Positions 32,223 through 40,722 of a stretch of 44,969 nucleotides of DNA are shown here, one piece after another. This DNA comes from an uncultured Eubacteriales bacterium (GTDB taxonomy: Bacteria; Bacillota; Clostridia; Christensenellales; CAG-917), in assembly GCA_900544575.1 (NCBI GenBank), contig UQVO01000012.1:1-44969 (forward strand), in the 5' to 3' direction. The position numbers and the translations under genes are program-made. Numbering within the stretch: the first letter of the stretch is position 1; each line of letters begins with the position of its first letter. The notes beneath the pieces were generated by a model. It saw only the letters and a program-made list of their open reading frames with translations. It did not search any database and was not told where the DNA came from.

Positions 32223-34115
32223 ATGGTCTCGGGGCCCGATAGTTACTCAACTTATCTTTTTCACGAAGGCACGAATTTTCAGGCGCAGAAGATGTTTTCT
32301 CCCGTTCCCGCGACGGTGGACGGAGAAGAGGGGTGGCGTTTTGCCGTATGGGCGCCGAATGCGGAGGCGGTTTCCGTCGTGGGCGAGTTCAACGGCTGGG
32401 ACAAAAACGCTTCGCCTATGCGGAATTTCGACGGCATCTGGTCCGTTTTTCTGTCCGGACTCAAACAGTACGACACTTACAAGTACGCCGTGACCGACAA
32501 GTCGGGCAGGACGGTGTTCAAATGCGACCCGTACGGTCTGCATTTCGAGACCGCGCCCGCCAACGCGTCGAAACTTTACGACATTTCCGGGTATCACTGG
32601 AAGGACCGCAAGTGGATGAACGACCGCAGGAATTACAATCCCTACGGCTCTCCGATGAACATTTACGAGGTTCACCTCGGCAGCTGGCGCAAGTATGCGG
32701 ACGGCAACTGTCTGAGCTACACCGCAATCGCGGACCAGCTCATTCCTTACGTCAAGAAGATGGGGTATACGCACATCGAGCTTATGCCCGTCACGGAGTA
32801 TCCTTTCGACGGCAGCTGGGGCTATCAGGTGACGGGGATGTTCGCGCCCACGTCGCGCTACGGCACGCCGAAGGATTTTATGGAATTCGTGGACCGCTGC
32901 CACCGTTCGGGCATAGGCGTCATCCTGGATTGGGTGCTGGCGCACTTCCCGCGCGACGAACACGGTCTGGCGATGTTCGACGGCACTCCGCTTTACGAGT
33001 ACGCAGACCCGCGCAAGGGCGAGCACAAGGAGTGGGGCACCAAGGTGTACGACTTCGGCAAGAACGAAGTGAAGAGTTTCCTCATTTCCGCCGCGATGTT
33101 CTGGTTCGACGAATATCACATCGACGGCATACGCTGCGACGCGGTGGCGAGTATGCTTTATCTCGACTACGGCAGGAAGGACGGAGAGTGGACGCCCAAC
33201 GTCTACGGCGGGAATTATAATCTGGAAGCGAAGGAATTCTTGCAGAAAATGAACACTGCCATCCTCACCAAACATCAGGGCGCGCTCACGATAGCGGAGG
33301 AGTCCACCGCGTTCCCGATGGTCACGCTTCCCGCCTATCAGGGAGGGCTGGGGTTCAACTTCAAGTGGAATATGGGCTGGATGAACGACTGCCTGCATTA
33401 CCTTTCCCTCGACCCGTTTTTCCGCAAGGACAATCACAACAATCTCACTTTCGCCATCACTTACGCCTATTCCGAAAACTATATCCTGCCCATCTCGCAC
33501 GACGAGGTCGTGCACGGCAAGGCGAGTATGATAAACAAAGTCCCCGGCGACTACGACCAGAAGTTCGAGGGGCTGAAAGCGTTCTACGGCTTTATGATGG
33601 GACACCCCGGCAAAAAGCTGAACTTTATGGGGAACGAGTTCGCGCAGTTCATCGAGTGGAACTATGCGCAGGAGCTGGACTGGTTTTTGCTGGATTATCC
33701 GCGCCACCGCACCTTCCGCAAGTTCATCAAGGACCTCAACGCGTTTTATCTGGAAAACAAGGCGCTGTGGCAGCTGGATTGCAGCTTCGACGGCTTCAAG
33801 TGGATTGTCGTGGACGACAACAGGCAGAACATCGTGTCCTTCATCCGCCGCGCCGCGGACGGCGATTACGTCATATGCGTGGTCAACTTTTCGCCCGTGG
33901 AGAGGAAGAAGTATGTCATGGGTGTGCCCGAAAATAAAATTTACAAGGCGGAGCTTACGTCCGCTTTGAAAAAATACGGCGGGGAGGAGGAAAGACGTCC
34001 GTCTTTCCGCGCCGTCGGAAAGCCGTCGCACGGCTATCCGTATTCCGTCAAACTGAACATTCCCGCGAATTCGGTAATGTTCCTGAGAGCCGAAAATAAG
34101 GAGGAAAAGAAATGA
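32223..34115 (+). CDS. glgB: 1,4-alpha-glucan branching enzyme
   Basis: Introduces alpha-1,6 branches into glycogen. With ATG 32223 it has 630 residues, the short form with a single N-terminal CBM48-like domain (about 30-115) before the GH13 barrel. The four GH13 regions are present: region [10 protein letters not shown], region [10 protein letters not shown] with nucleophile D306, region III IAEEST with acid E359, region IV SHDEV with D427. The usual branching-enzyme region I is DWVPxHFP, so Leu replaces Pro. A CGGAGAG site lies 12 bases upstream; reading further upstream gives no branching-enzyme sequence. The stop overlaps glgC by four bases. Confidence 0.95.
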   Translation: MVSGPDSYSTYLFHEGTNFQAQKMFSPVPATVDGEEGWRFAVWAPNAEAVSVVGEFNGWDKNASPMRNFDGIWSVFLSGLKQYDTYKYAVTDKSGRTVFKCDPYGLHFETAPANASKLYDISGYHWKDRKWMNDRRNYNPYGSPMNIYEVHLGSWRKYADGNCLSYTAIADQLIPYVKKMGYTHIELMPVTEYPFDGSWGYQVTGMFAPTSRYGTPKDFMEFVDRCHRSGIGVILDWVLAHFPRDEHGLAMFDGTPLYEYADPRKGEHKEWGTKVYDFGKNEVKSFLISAAMFWFDEYHIDGIRCDAVASMLYLDYGRKDGEWTPNVYGGNYNLEAKEFLQKMNTAILTKHQGALTIAEESTAFPMVTLPAYQGGLGFNFKWNMGWMNDCLHYLSLDPFFRKDNHNNLTFAITYAYSENYILPISHDEVVHGKASMINKVPGDYDQKFEGLKAFYGFMMGHPGKKLNFMGNEFAQFIEWNYAQELDWFLLDYPRHRTFRKFIKDLNAFYLENKALWQLDCSFDGFKWIVVDDNRQNIVSFIRRAADGDYVICVVNFSPVERKKYVMGVPENKIYKAELTSALKKYGGEEERRPSFRAVGKPSHGYPYSVKLNIPANSVMFLRAENKEEKK

Positions 34116-35317
34116 AAAAATCTGTCAAAAAGGAATGCATCGCCATGCTGCTTGCGGGCGGGCAGGGGACGAGGCTCGGGGTGCTCACCAAGGATGTGGC
34201 AAAGCCCGCCGTACCCTTTGCGGCGAAGTACCGCATCATAGACTTTCCCCTGTCCAACTGCATAAACAGCGGCATAGACACAGTGGGCGTGCTCACGCAG
34301 TATCAGCCTTTCGAGCTCAACCAGTACATAGGCAACGGCCAGCCGTGGGACCTCGACAGACTGAACGGAGGCATATTCGTGCTGCCTCCATTTATGCGCG
34401 CGAAATCGGGCGAATGGTATAAGGGCACGGCGAACGCGATTTATCAGAACATAGAGTTTATCGACGACTACAATCCCGATTATGTGCTCATTCTGTCGGG
34501 AGACCACATTTACAAGATGGATTACGCCGAGATGCTCGCCGCGCACAAGAAGAACAGGGCGGACTGCACGATTGCCGTCCGCGACGTGCCCATCGAGGAG
34601 GCGAGCCGCTTCGGCATAATGAACCTCAAAAAGAACGGCGAGATATATGAATTCGAAGAAAAGCCCAAGCAGCCCAAGAGCAACAAGGCGTCTATGGGCA
34701 TATACGTCTTCACGTGGAGCGTGCTGCGCCGTTATCTCGTCGAGGACGAGGCTAACAAGGAGTCCGACAACGACTTCGGCAAGAACATCATCCCCAAGAT
34801 GATTGCGGACGGGCAGAGGATGTTCGCCTATCAGTTTGACGGCTACTGGAAGGACGTCGGCACGATTTCCTCCCTGTGGGAAGCGAATATGGACGTCCTG
34901 CGCGGCGGCGCGGGAGAGGAAGACCTCGACCTCGACGACGACAGCTGGAAGATTTACGCGAGAAATATGGCGGAGCCGCCGCAGTTCATTTCTCCGACGG
35001 GCAGGGTGCAGAACTGCCTGATTTCGGAAGGCACCGTGGTGCACGGCACCGTCAAGGACAGCATAGTTTCGCACTCCGCCACCATAGGCAAGAACGCTTA
35101 CGTCGAAGGCTCGATAATTATGCCCGGCGCGACGGTGGAAGAGGGCGCGGACGTGCGCTATTCGATAGTCGGCTGGGACGCCGTCGTCGGCAAGGGATGT
35201 ATGGTGGGAGAAACGCTCTCCGAATGCAAGCCCGGCGAATGGAAAATCAGCGTCATCGCTCCCGGCTACGAGCTGCCCGACGGCACCGTCGTGGGCGCGA
35301 ACGAAATGATAGGGTAA
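34112..35317 (+). CDS. glgC: glucose-1-phosphate adenylyltransferase
   Basis: Makes ADP-glucose from glucose 1-phosphate and ATP, the committed step of glycogen synthesis. The 401-residue protein has the nucleotide loop [11 protein letters not shown] at 13-23, [16 protein letters not shown], the [11 protein letters not shown] catalytic block near residue 130 and a C-terminal left-handed beta-helix of hexapeptide-like repeats. The ATG overlaps the glgB stop. The glgD gene follows after 10 bp; GlgC and GlgD together form the heteromeric enzyme known in Firmicutes. Confidence 0.97.
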   Translation: MKKSVKKECIAMLLAGGQGTRLGVLTKDVAKPAVPFAAKYRIIDFPLSNCINSGIDTVGVLTQYQPFELNQYIGNGQPWDLDRLNGGIFVLPPFMRAKSGEWYKGTANAIYQNIEFIDDYNPDYVLILSGDHIYKMDYAEMLAAHKKNRADCTIAVRDVPIEEASRFGIMNLKKNGEIYEFEEKPKQPKSNKASMGIYVFTWSVLRRYLVEDEANKESDNDFGKNIIPKMIADGQRMFAYQFDGYWKDVGTISSLWEANMDVLRGGAGEEDLDLDDDSWKIYARNMAEPPQFISPTGRVQNCLISEGTVVHGTVKDSIVSHSATIGKNAYVEGSIIMPGATVEEGADVRYSIVGWDAVVGKGCMVGETLSECKPGEWKISVIAPGYELPDGTVVGANEMIG

Positions 35318-35327
35318 GGAGGGGAAT

Positions 35328-36443
35328 ATGAAAAACAACGCACTCGGCATTCTGTTTGCGTCCGACGAAGACAGCCATCTCAACGACCTGACCATACACC
35401 GCACGACGGCGAGTCTGCCCTATGCCGGGAGATACCGCCTGATAGACTTCGTGCTCTCCAATATGGTGCACGCCAACATCACGAAAATCGGCATCATCAC
35501 GCGCAACAACTACAACAGCCTTATGGATCACATCAGACAGGGGCGCGACTGGGACCTCAACCGCAAGAACAGCGGCATTTCCGTCTATCCTCCCTTTGTC
35601 TTCAATGCGGCACACGAGGTGTACAAGGGCAAGATAGAAGCGCTGTATATGCTGCGCGGATTTATGCTGAAATCCTCCGAAGACTATGTCGTCATCAGCA
35701 ACGCGAACATAGCCTTCAATATCGATTTCGAGGAAGTGGAAAAGTTCCACGTCGAGCGCGGCGCGGACATCACGATGCTCACTTATTCCACGGAGGACGT
35801 CACCCCGCGCAAGCTCGTCGTCACCGCGGACAAGAACAAGAGGATTAAGGATTTGCGCTATCCCGTTTCCACGGACACGGGCAAACAGCTGTGCAACCTC
35901 AACATCTATTACGTCAAGAAGGATTTGCTCATCTCCCTCATCGACAACGCGTACGCGCACGGCGCATACGATTTCGAGAAGGACATCCTGCGCGCCAGCC
36001 TGGACGAACTTTACGTGATGAGCTACGAAGTGGACAACTACGTCGCGGTCATCGACCGCATCCCGACCTACTTCAAGCGCAGTATGGACCTGCTCAATCC
36101 CGAGGTGAGGGAAGACCTGTTCTACAATCATTCCACAATACTCACCAAGGTCAAGGACAGCGTCCCGACGAAGTATAAAGAGGGCGCCAACGTGCACAAT
36201 TCCATTATCGCGGACGGCTGCGAAATCAACGGCACGGTGGAAAACAGCATCCTGTTCAGAAGCGTAAGGGTGGGCAAAGGCGCGGTCATACGCAACTCCA
36301 TCATTATGGAAAACGGCATAGTGATGGAAAACGCGCAGCTGGATTACGTCATCACGGACAAGTCCTGCATCATACAATCGGGAAGAAGGCTTGCGGGTTA
36401 CGAAAGCTACCCGATGGTGGTGGTGAAAAACAAAATAATCTGA
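35328..36443 (+). CDS. glgD: GlgD, non-catalytic-type ADP-glucose pyrophosphorylase subunit
   Basis: A 371-residue paralogue of GlgC. The N-terminal loop that in GlgC is GGQGTRLG reads FASDEDSHLND here, so the ATP-binding residues are lost, as is typical of GlgD; SLPYAGRYRLIDFVLSN and the C-terminal beta-helix are kept. In Bacillus and Lactobacillus-type systems GlgD raises the activity of GlgC in a mixed tetramer. AAGGAGGGG lies before the ATG. It is followed by 248 bp of hairpin repeats and not directly by glgA. Confidence 0.95.
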   Translation: MKNNALGILFASDEDSHLNDLTIHRTTASLPYAGRYRLIDFVLSNMVHANITKIGIITRNNYNSLMDHIRQGRDWDLNRKNSGISVYPPFVFNAAHEVYKGKIEALYMLRGFMLKSSEDYVVISNANIAFNIDFEEVEKFHVERGADITMLTYSTEDVTPRKLVVTADKNKRIKDLRYPVSTDTGKQLCNLNIYYVKKDLLISLIDNAYAHGAYDFEKDILRASLDELYVMSYEVDNYVAVIDRIPTYFKRSMDLLNPEVREDLFYNHSTILTKVKDSVPTKYKEGANVHNSIIADGCEINGTVENSILFRSVRVGKGAVIRNSIIMENGIVMENAQLDYVITDKSCIIQSGRRLAGYESYPMVVVKNKII

Positions 36444-36450
36444 CCCTTTC

Positions 36451-36674
36451 GGGGCCCCCGCCGAAAGGATGAAATCGTTTCGGTGGGGTATAATTCCGGG
36501 GCCCCCGCAGAAAAATCTTTGATTTTTATGTGGGGCTAAAAATCGGGACCCCGTCAAGAAATCTCTGATTTTTTGATGGGGCATAAACTGGGGCCCCCGT
36601 CAAACGGGAGAAGCCCGTTTTACGGGGTATAAACTCGGGGCCCCCATTAAATCACCGCAGGCGATTTAATGGGG
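36451..36674 (+). repeat. array of five tandem variable-stem hairpins between glgD and glgA
   Basis: Five hairpins start at 36456, 36503, 36549, 36595 and 36642, a period of 46-47 bp. Hairpins 1-5 span 36456-36488, 36503-36535, 36549-36581, 36595-36627 and 36642-36674, each 33 bases. All begin with CCCC and end with GGGG, and the spacers resemble one another (TATAATTCCGGGGC, CTAAAAATCGGGA, CATAAACTGGGGC, TATAAACTCGGGGC). The inner stems differ: GCCGAAA, GCAGAAAAATC, GTCAAGAAATC, GTCAAACGGG and ATTAAATC, each pairing with its own right arm apart from G-U pairs and single mismatches. Hairpin 5 ends six bases before the AAAGGAGG of glgA. No gene lies here and none of the hairpins has a T run after it. 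Confidence 0.92.
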
Positions 36675-36691
36675 TAATAAAAGGAGGTCGT

Positions 36692-38113
36692 ATGAAAATC
36701 TTATTCGTAGCGTCGGAAGCGGCTCCGTTTGCGAGAACGGGAGGTCTGGGCGACGTGGCGGGCGCGCTGCCGAAAGCGTTCAAAAAGCTCGGTCACGACG
36801 CGAGAGTCATTCTTCCTTACTACAAGGAGGAAATCAAGGATTCTTTCAAAAGCAGTATGCGTTTTGTCGGTTCGACGTTCGTGGACCTCAGCTGGCGCAG
36901 GCAATATGCGGGGGTTTACGAAGCGGTTTACGACGGAATAACCTATTATTTCGTCGACAACGAGTTTTATTTCAAGCGCAGGGGGCTGTACGGGCACTTT
37001 GACGACGGCGAGCGTTTCGCGTATTTCGCGAAGGCTGTCCCCGAAGTGCTTCCGCTCATCGGCTTCTTCCCCGACGTGCTGCACTGCAACGACTGGCAGA
37101 CCGCGCTCACGCCCGTTTATCTCGACGTGTATTACCGCTTTTCGGACGAATACCGCAACATCAAGACGGTGTTCACCATCCACAACATCGAGTTCCAGGG
37201 CAAGTACGGCACGGAGCTGCTCGCAGACGTTATGGGACTGCCCGAATGGGCGCACTCGCTCGTGCTCAACGACGGCTGCGTGAACTATATGAAGGGCGGC
37301 ATAGAGTCCGCCGCGGCGGTCACCACCGTGAGTGAAACCTACGCGACCGAAATCCTCGACCCATTCTATTCCTACGGGCTGGACGGCATACTTTCCGAGC
37401 GCAGATACAAGCTGCACGGGGTGATAAACGGCATCGACACCGCCGTGTACGACCCCGCGAAAGACGACGCGCTCTTCCAGAACTACACGCTCCGCAGCAT
37501 CGGCAAAAAGAAGCTCAACAAAAAGGGGCTGTGCGAGATGATAGACCTCGCATACGACGAAAACCGTCCCCTCATCGCGATGGTGACGCGGCTTACGGAG
37601 CAGAAGGGTATGGACCTCGTCGCCGCGGTGGTGGACGAAATTATGCGCGCGGACGTGCAGATGGTCGTGCTGGGAACGGGCGACTGGAAGTACGAGAATA
37701 TGATAAAGCGCGTGCAGGAACAGTATCCCGCAAAATTCCGCGCCATACTGCAATTTTCCAGCGACATCGCAAGCAAACTTTACGGGGCGGCGGACATATT
37801 CCTCATGCCGTCCAAGTTCGAGCCCTGCGGGCTGAGCCAGATGATAGCGATGCGCTACGGCACCGTGCCCGTCGTGCGCGAAACGGGCGGGCTGAAAGAC
37901 ACCGTCGAGCCTTACAACCCCGTGGAGAAAACGGGTGTGGGCTTCACGTTCAAGACGTATAATTCGTATGATATGCTGGACGCCGTGTGGCGCGCTTACG
38001 GCACTTTCTTCGACAAGGAGAACTGGAAGGCGGTGGTGTCCAACGGTATGAAAAAGGACTTCGGTTGGGAAGTGTCGGCGAAGAAGTATCTCGACATCTA
38101 CAACGGCATCTGA
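36692..38113 (+). CDS. glgA: glycogen synthase
   Basis: GT5 glycosyltransferase extending alpha-1,4-glucan from ADP-glucose. The 473-residue protein begins KILFVASEAAPFARTGGLGDV, where the ADP-glucose loop is usually KTGGL and reads RTGGL here. It also has HCNDWQTAL, the TTVSETYA block, VTRLTEQKGMDL near residue 300, the FEPCGLSQMIAMRYGT acceptor/nucleotide block near 375 and TGGLKDTV. The ribosome site AAAGGAGG is the first free sequence after hairpin 5 of the repeat array. Two hairpins separate the gene from glgP. Confidence 0.96.
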   Translation: MKILFVASEAAPFARTGGLGDVAGALPKAFKKLGHDARVILPYYKEEIKDSFKSSMRFVGSTFVDLSWRRQYAGVYEAVYDGITYYFVDNEFYFKRRGLYGHFDDGERFAYFAKAVPEVLPLIGFFPDVLHCNDWQTALTPVYLDVYYRFSDEYRNIKTVFTIHNIEFQGKYGTELLADVMGLPEWAHSLVLNDGCVNYMKGGIESAAAVTTVSETYATEILDPFYSYGLDGILSERRYKLHGVINGIDTAVYDPAKDDALFQNYTLRSIGKKKLNKKGLCEMIDLAYDENRPLIAMVTRLTEQKGMDLVAAVVDEIMRADVQMVVLGTGDWKYENMIKRVQEQYPAKFRAILQFSSDIASKLYGAADIFLMPSKFEPCGLSQMIAMRYGTVPVVRETGGLKDTVEPYNPVEKTGVGFTFKTYNSYDMLDAVWRAYGTFFDKENWKAVVSNGMKKDFGWEVSAKKYLDIYNGI

Positions 38114-38119
38114 AATCAC

Positions 38120-38165
38120 GCCGTCCCGCACAACGGGACGGCACGCGCTGCGGCGTGAGCCGCGG
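38120..38165 (+). terminator. paired hairpins between glgA and glgP
   Basis: GCCGTCCCG / CGGGACGGC (38120-38142, perfect nine-base arms) and CTGCGGC / GCCGCGG (38148-38165). The second is followed by TTTATAAT, which contains a TATAAT (38168-38173) without a clear -35 box. Partial termination, mRNA protection or a weak secondary promoter for glgP are all possible. Confidence 0.45.
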
Positions 38166-38220
38166 TTTATAATCTCGAACAACATCTCTCGACGGGGGAA
38201 ACGAGGGAAAAGAAGGTAAA

Positions 38221-40650
38221 ATGACAGCTTTTAACGTAACTACAAAGGAATTCAAAAATCAAATCGTTTCCCTGATGGCAAGGTATTTCGGCGTCAAGCC
38301 CGAAGAGGCAAGCAAAACGCAGCTTTATCAGGCCACCTGCATCTGTGTGCGCGACCTGCTCACGCAGACACGCGTCAATTTCAAGAAGAGAGTGCGCGAA
38401 CAGAACGCAAAACAGGTCTACTATATGTCCATGGAGTTTTTGCTGGGACGCTCCCTCAAAAACCATCTCTTCAATATGGGCATAACCGAGCAGGTGGCGC
38501 AGGCGGTCAAGGAGCTCGGCGCCGACCTCGAAGAGCTTTATTCCTTCGAGCCCGACGCGGGACTCGGCAACGGCGGGCTCGGCAGACTTGCCGCGGCGTA
38601 TATGGACGCGCTGACTTCGGAAGGCTATGCCGCAAGCGGCTTCTCCATAATGTACGACTACGGCATTTTCAAGCAGGTCATCGTGGACGGCTGGCAGCTG
38701 GAACAGCCCGACGAGTGGCTCAAAATGGGCAGCGTGTGGCTCTCGCCCCGTCCCGAGGAAACTTATGAAGTCAAGTTCGGCGGAGTGGTGGACGAAAGCT
38801 GGGAAAACGGCAGACTCACCGTGCGCCAGCGCGACTGCACGACGGTGCTTGCCGTGCCGTACGATATGAACATATCGGGCTATCACACGTCCGCCGTCAA
38901 CCGCATAAGGCTGTGGTCGTCCAAGGCGCCCGTCGACTTCGATATGTCGATGTTCTCGCGCGGAGAATACGTCAAGGCGATGTCCGCCAAGGCGATGGCG
39001 GAGTCCATCTCCAAGGTGCTTTATCCCGCGGACGACCATCTCGAAGGCAAGTCGCTCAGGCTCAAACAGCAGTATTTCTTCGTTTCCGCTTCCATCCAGA
39101 GCATAATCAAGAGGCATTTGAAGACAAATCCTTCGCTCGATAATCTGGCGGACTGCGTCGCCATCCACATCAACGACACCCATCCCACGCTCTGCATTCC
39201 CGAACTGATGAGGATACTCCTCGACGAGTACGGGATGAGCTGGGAAAAGGCGTGGGAAATCACGACGGGCTGCATTTCCTACACCAACCACACCGTTATG
39301 GCGGAGGCGCTGGAAAAGTGGCCGCAGGACCTCTTCCAGACACTGCTCCCGCGCATATACCAGATTGTGCACGAAATCAATCAGCGTTTTGTCGGCGAGC
39401 TCTGGCAGTTCTATCCCTCCAACTGGGACGCCGTCAGCCGCAACGCCATACTTTCGGACGGGCAGATTAAGATGGCGAACCTCTGCCTCGTCACCTCGCA
39501 CACCATAAACGGCGTCAGCGCGCTGCACTCCGACATACTCAAACACGACGTTTTCCGCGAATATTACAATATGCACCCCGAAAAGTTCACCAACGTCACC
39601 AACGGCATCACCCATCGCCGCTGGGTCGCGGAGGCGAATCCGGAACTTGCCGCGCTCATCACCGAACTCATCGGCGACGCGTGGCTGACGGATGCGGACA
39701 GGCTCAAAGACCTGCTGCGCTATATGGGCGACGGAGCGGTGCTCGAAAGGCTGGAAAAGATTAAACGCGCCAACAAGGTGCGCCTTGCCGCCTACATCAA
39801 AGAGGCAAACGGTGTGGACGTCGACCCCGACTCGATTTTCGACGTGCAGGTCAAACGTCTGCACGAGTACAAGCGCCAGCTGCTGAACGCGCTGCACATC
39901 CTCGACCTCTATTTCCGCATAAAGGAAAACCCCGACCTCGACATCAAGCCGCGCACTTTCGTCTTCGGGGCGAAAGCCGCGTCCGCATATTATATGGCGA
40001 AGCAGATAATACGCCTTATCTGCACGCTGGGCAAGGTCATCAACAACGACCCCGACGTCAAAGGCAAGCTCAAAGTCGTGTTCCTCGAAAACTACCGCGT
40101 CACGCTTGCCGAGCTCATTATGCCGGCGGCGGAAGTCAGCGAGCAGATATCCATTGCGGGCAAGGAAGCCAGCGGCACGGGCAATATGAAGTTTATGATA
40201 AACGGCGCGCTCACCGTGGGCACTATGGACGGCGCCAACGTGGAGATACACGAGGAAGTGGGCGACGAAAACATCTTCCTTTTCGGTCTGCTTGCCGAAG
40301 AAGTGCAGGAACTCTGGCGCAGGGGATACAATCCCACGCACTATTACCAGACGGACGCGCGCATCAAACGCGTCATCGACGCGCTGCGCCACGGCATAGG
40401 CGGAGTGAACTTCTCCGAAATCGCCGACAGCCTCACCATCGGCAGGGGAGGCACCCCCGACGGCTATATGGTGCTGGCTGACTTTGCGTCCTACTGCGAC
40501 GTTCAGAAGAAAGTGGACGAGGTCTACCGCGACCGCGAACGCTGGAACAGAATGTCCCTCATCAACATCGCAAAGGCGGGGTTCTTCGCCGCCGACAGAG
40601 CGGTCAAGGAATACGCCGACAGGATATGGGGCGTGCACCGCATCAAATAA
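38221..40650 (+). CDS. glgP: glycogen phosphorylase
   Basis: GT35 enzyme releasing glucose 1-phosphate from glycogen. The 809-residue protein has the family's usual length. Visible blocks are YYMSMEFLLGRSLKNH near residue 63, PDAGLGNGGLGRLAA near 115, the active-site QVKRLHEYKRQ and the PLP-binding EASGTGNMKF with K657. The allosteric sites of animal enzymes are not expected. AAGGT lies before the ATG. It completes a synthesis and breakdown cycle with glgB, C, D and A. Confidence 0.97.
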   Translation: MTAFNVTTKEFKNQIVSLMARYFGVKPEEASKTQLYQATCICVRDLLTQTRVNFKKRVREQNAKQVYYMSMEFLLGRSLKNHLFNMGITEQVAQAVKELGADLEELYSFEPDAGLGNGGLGRLAAAYMDALTSEGYAASGFSIMYDYGIFKQVIVDGWQLEQPDEWLKMGSVWLSPRPEETYEVKFGGVVDESWENGRLTVRQRDCTTVLAVPYDMNISGYHTSAVNRIRLWSSKAPVDFDMSMFSRGEYVKAMSAKAMAESISKVLYPADDHLEGKSLRLKQQYFFVSASIQSIIKRHLKTNPSLDNLADCVAIHINDTHPTLCIPELMRILLDEYGMSWEKAWEITTGCISYTNHTVMAEALEKWPQDLFQTLLPRIYQIVHEINQRFVGELWQFYPSNWDAVSRNAILSDGQIKMANLCLVTSHTINGVSALHSDILKHDVFREYYNMHPEKFTNVTNGITHRRWVAEANPELAALITELIGDAWLTDADRLKDLLRYMGDGAVLERLEKIKRANKVRLAAYIKEANGVDVDPDSIFDVQVKRLHEYKRQLLNALHILDLYFRIKENPDLDIKPRTFVFGAKAASAYYMAKQIIRLICTLGKVINNDPDVKGKLKVVFLENYRVTLAELIMPAAEVSEQISIAGKEASGTGNMKFMINGALTVGTMDGANVEIHEEVGDENIFLFGLLAEEVQELWRRGYNPTHYYQTDARIKRVIDALRHGIGGVNFSEIADSLTIGRGGTPDGYMVLADFASYCDVQKKVDEVYRDRERWNRMSLINIAKAGFFAADRAVKEYADRIWGVHRIK

Positions 40651-40658
40651 AGCGACCC

Positions 40659-40685
40659 GCGCCGCAGAAATGCGGCGCTGTTTTT
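40659..40685 (+). terminator. terminator after glgP
   Basis: A perfect eight-bp GCGCCGCA / TGCGGCGC stem with a GAAA tetraloop, followed by TGTTTTT. The GH13 gene starts only 38 bp further, with no clear promoter between them, so read-through is likely. Confidence 0.8.
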
Positions 40686-40722
40686 ACCGCGCGGAACGCG
40701 TGCGCGCACAAAGGAGAACGCT

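Noticed and set aside
36489..36494. TATAAT in the spacer after hairpin 1 as a glgA promoter
   Set aside because: No -35 box lies 16-18 bases upstream, and the same spacer recurs after other hairpins, so it is part of the repeat.
36451..36674. CRISPR array
   Set aside because: The period is regular, but the variable part is self-complementary and the constant part is short and split around it; there are no cas genes.
38167..40638. 823-residue minus-strand open frame
   Set aside because: It is the antisense shadow of glgP, rich in His, Val and Arg as expected from a reversed codon frame.
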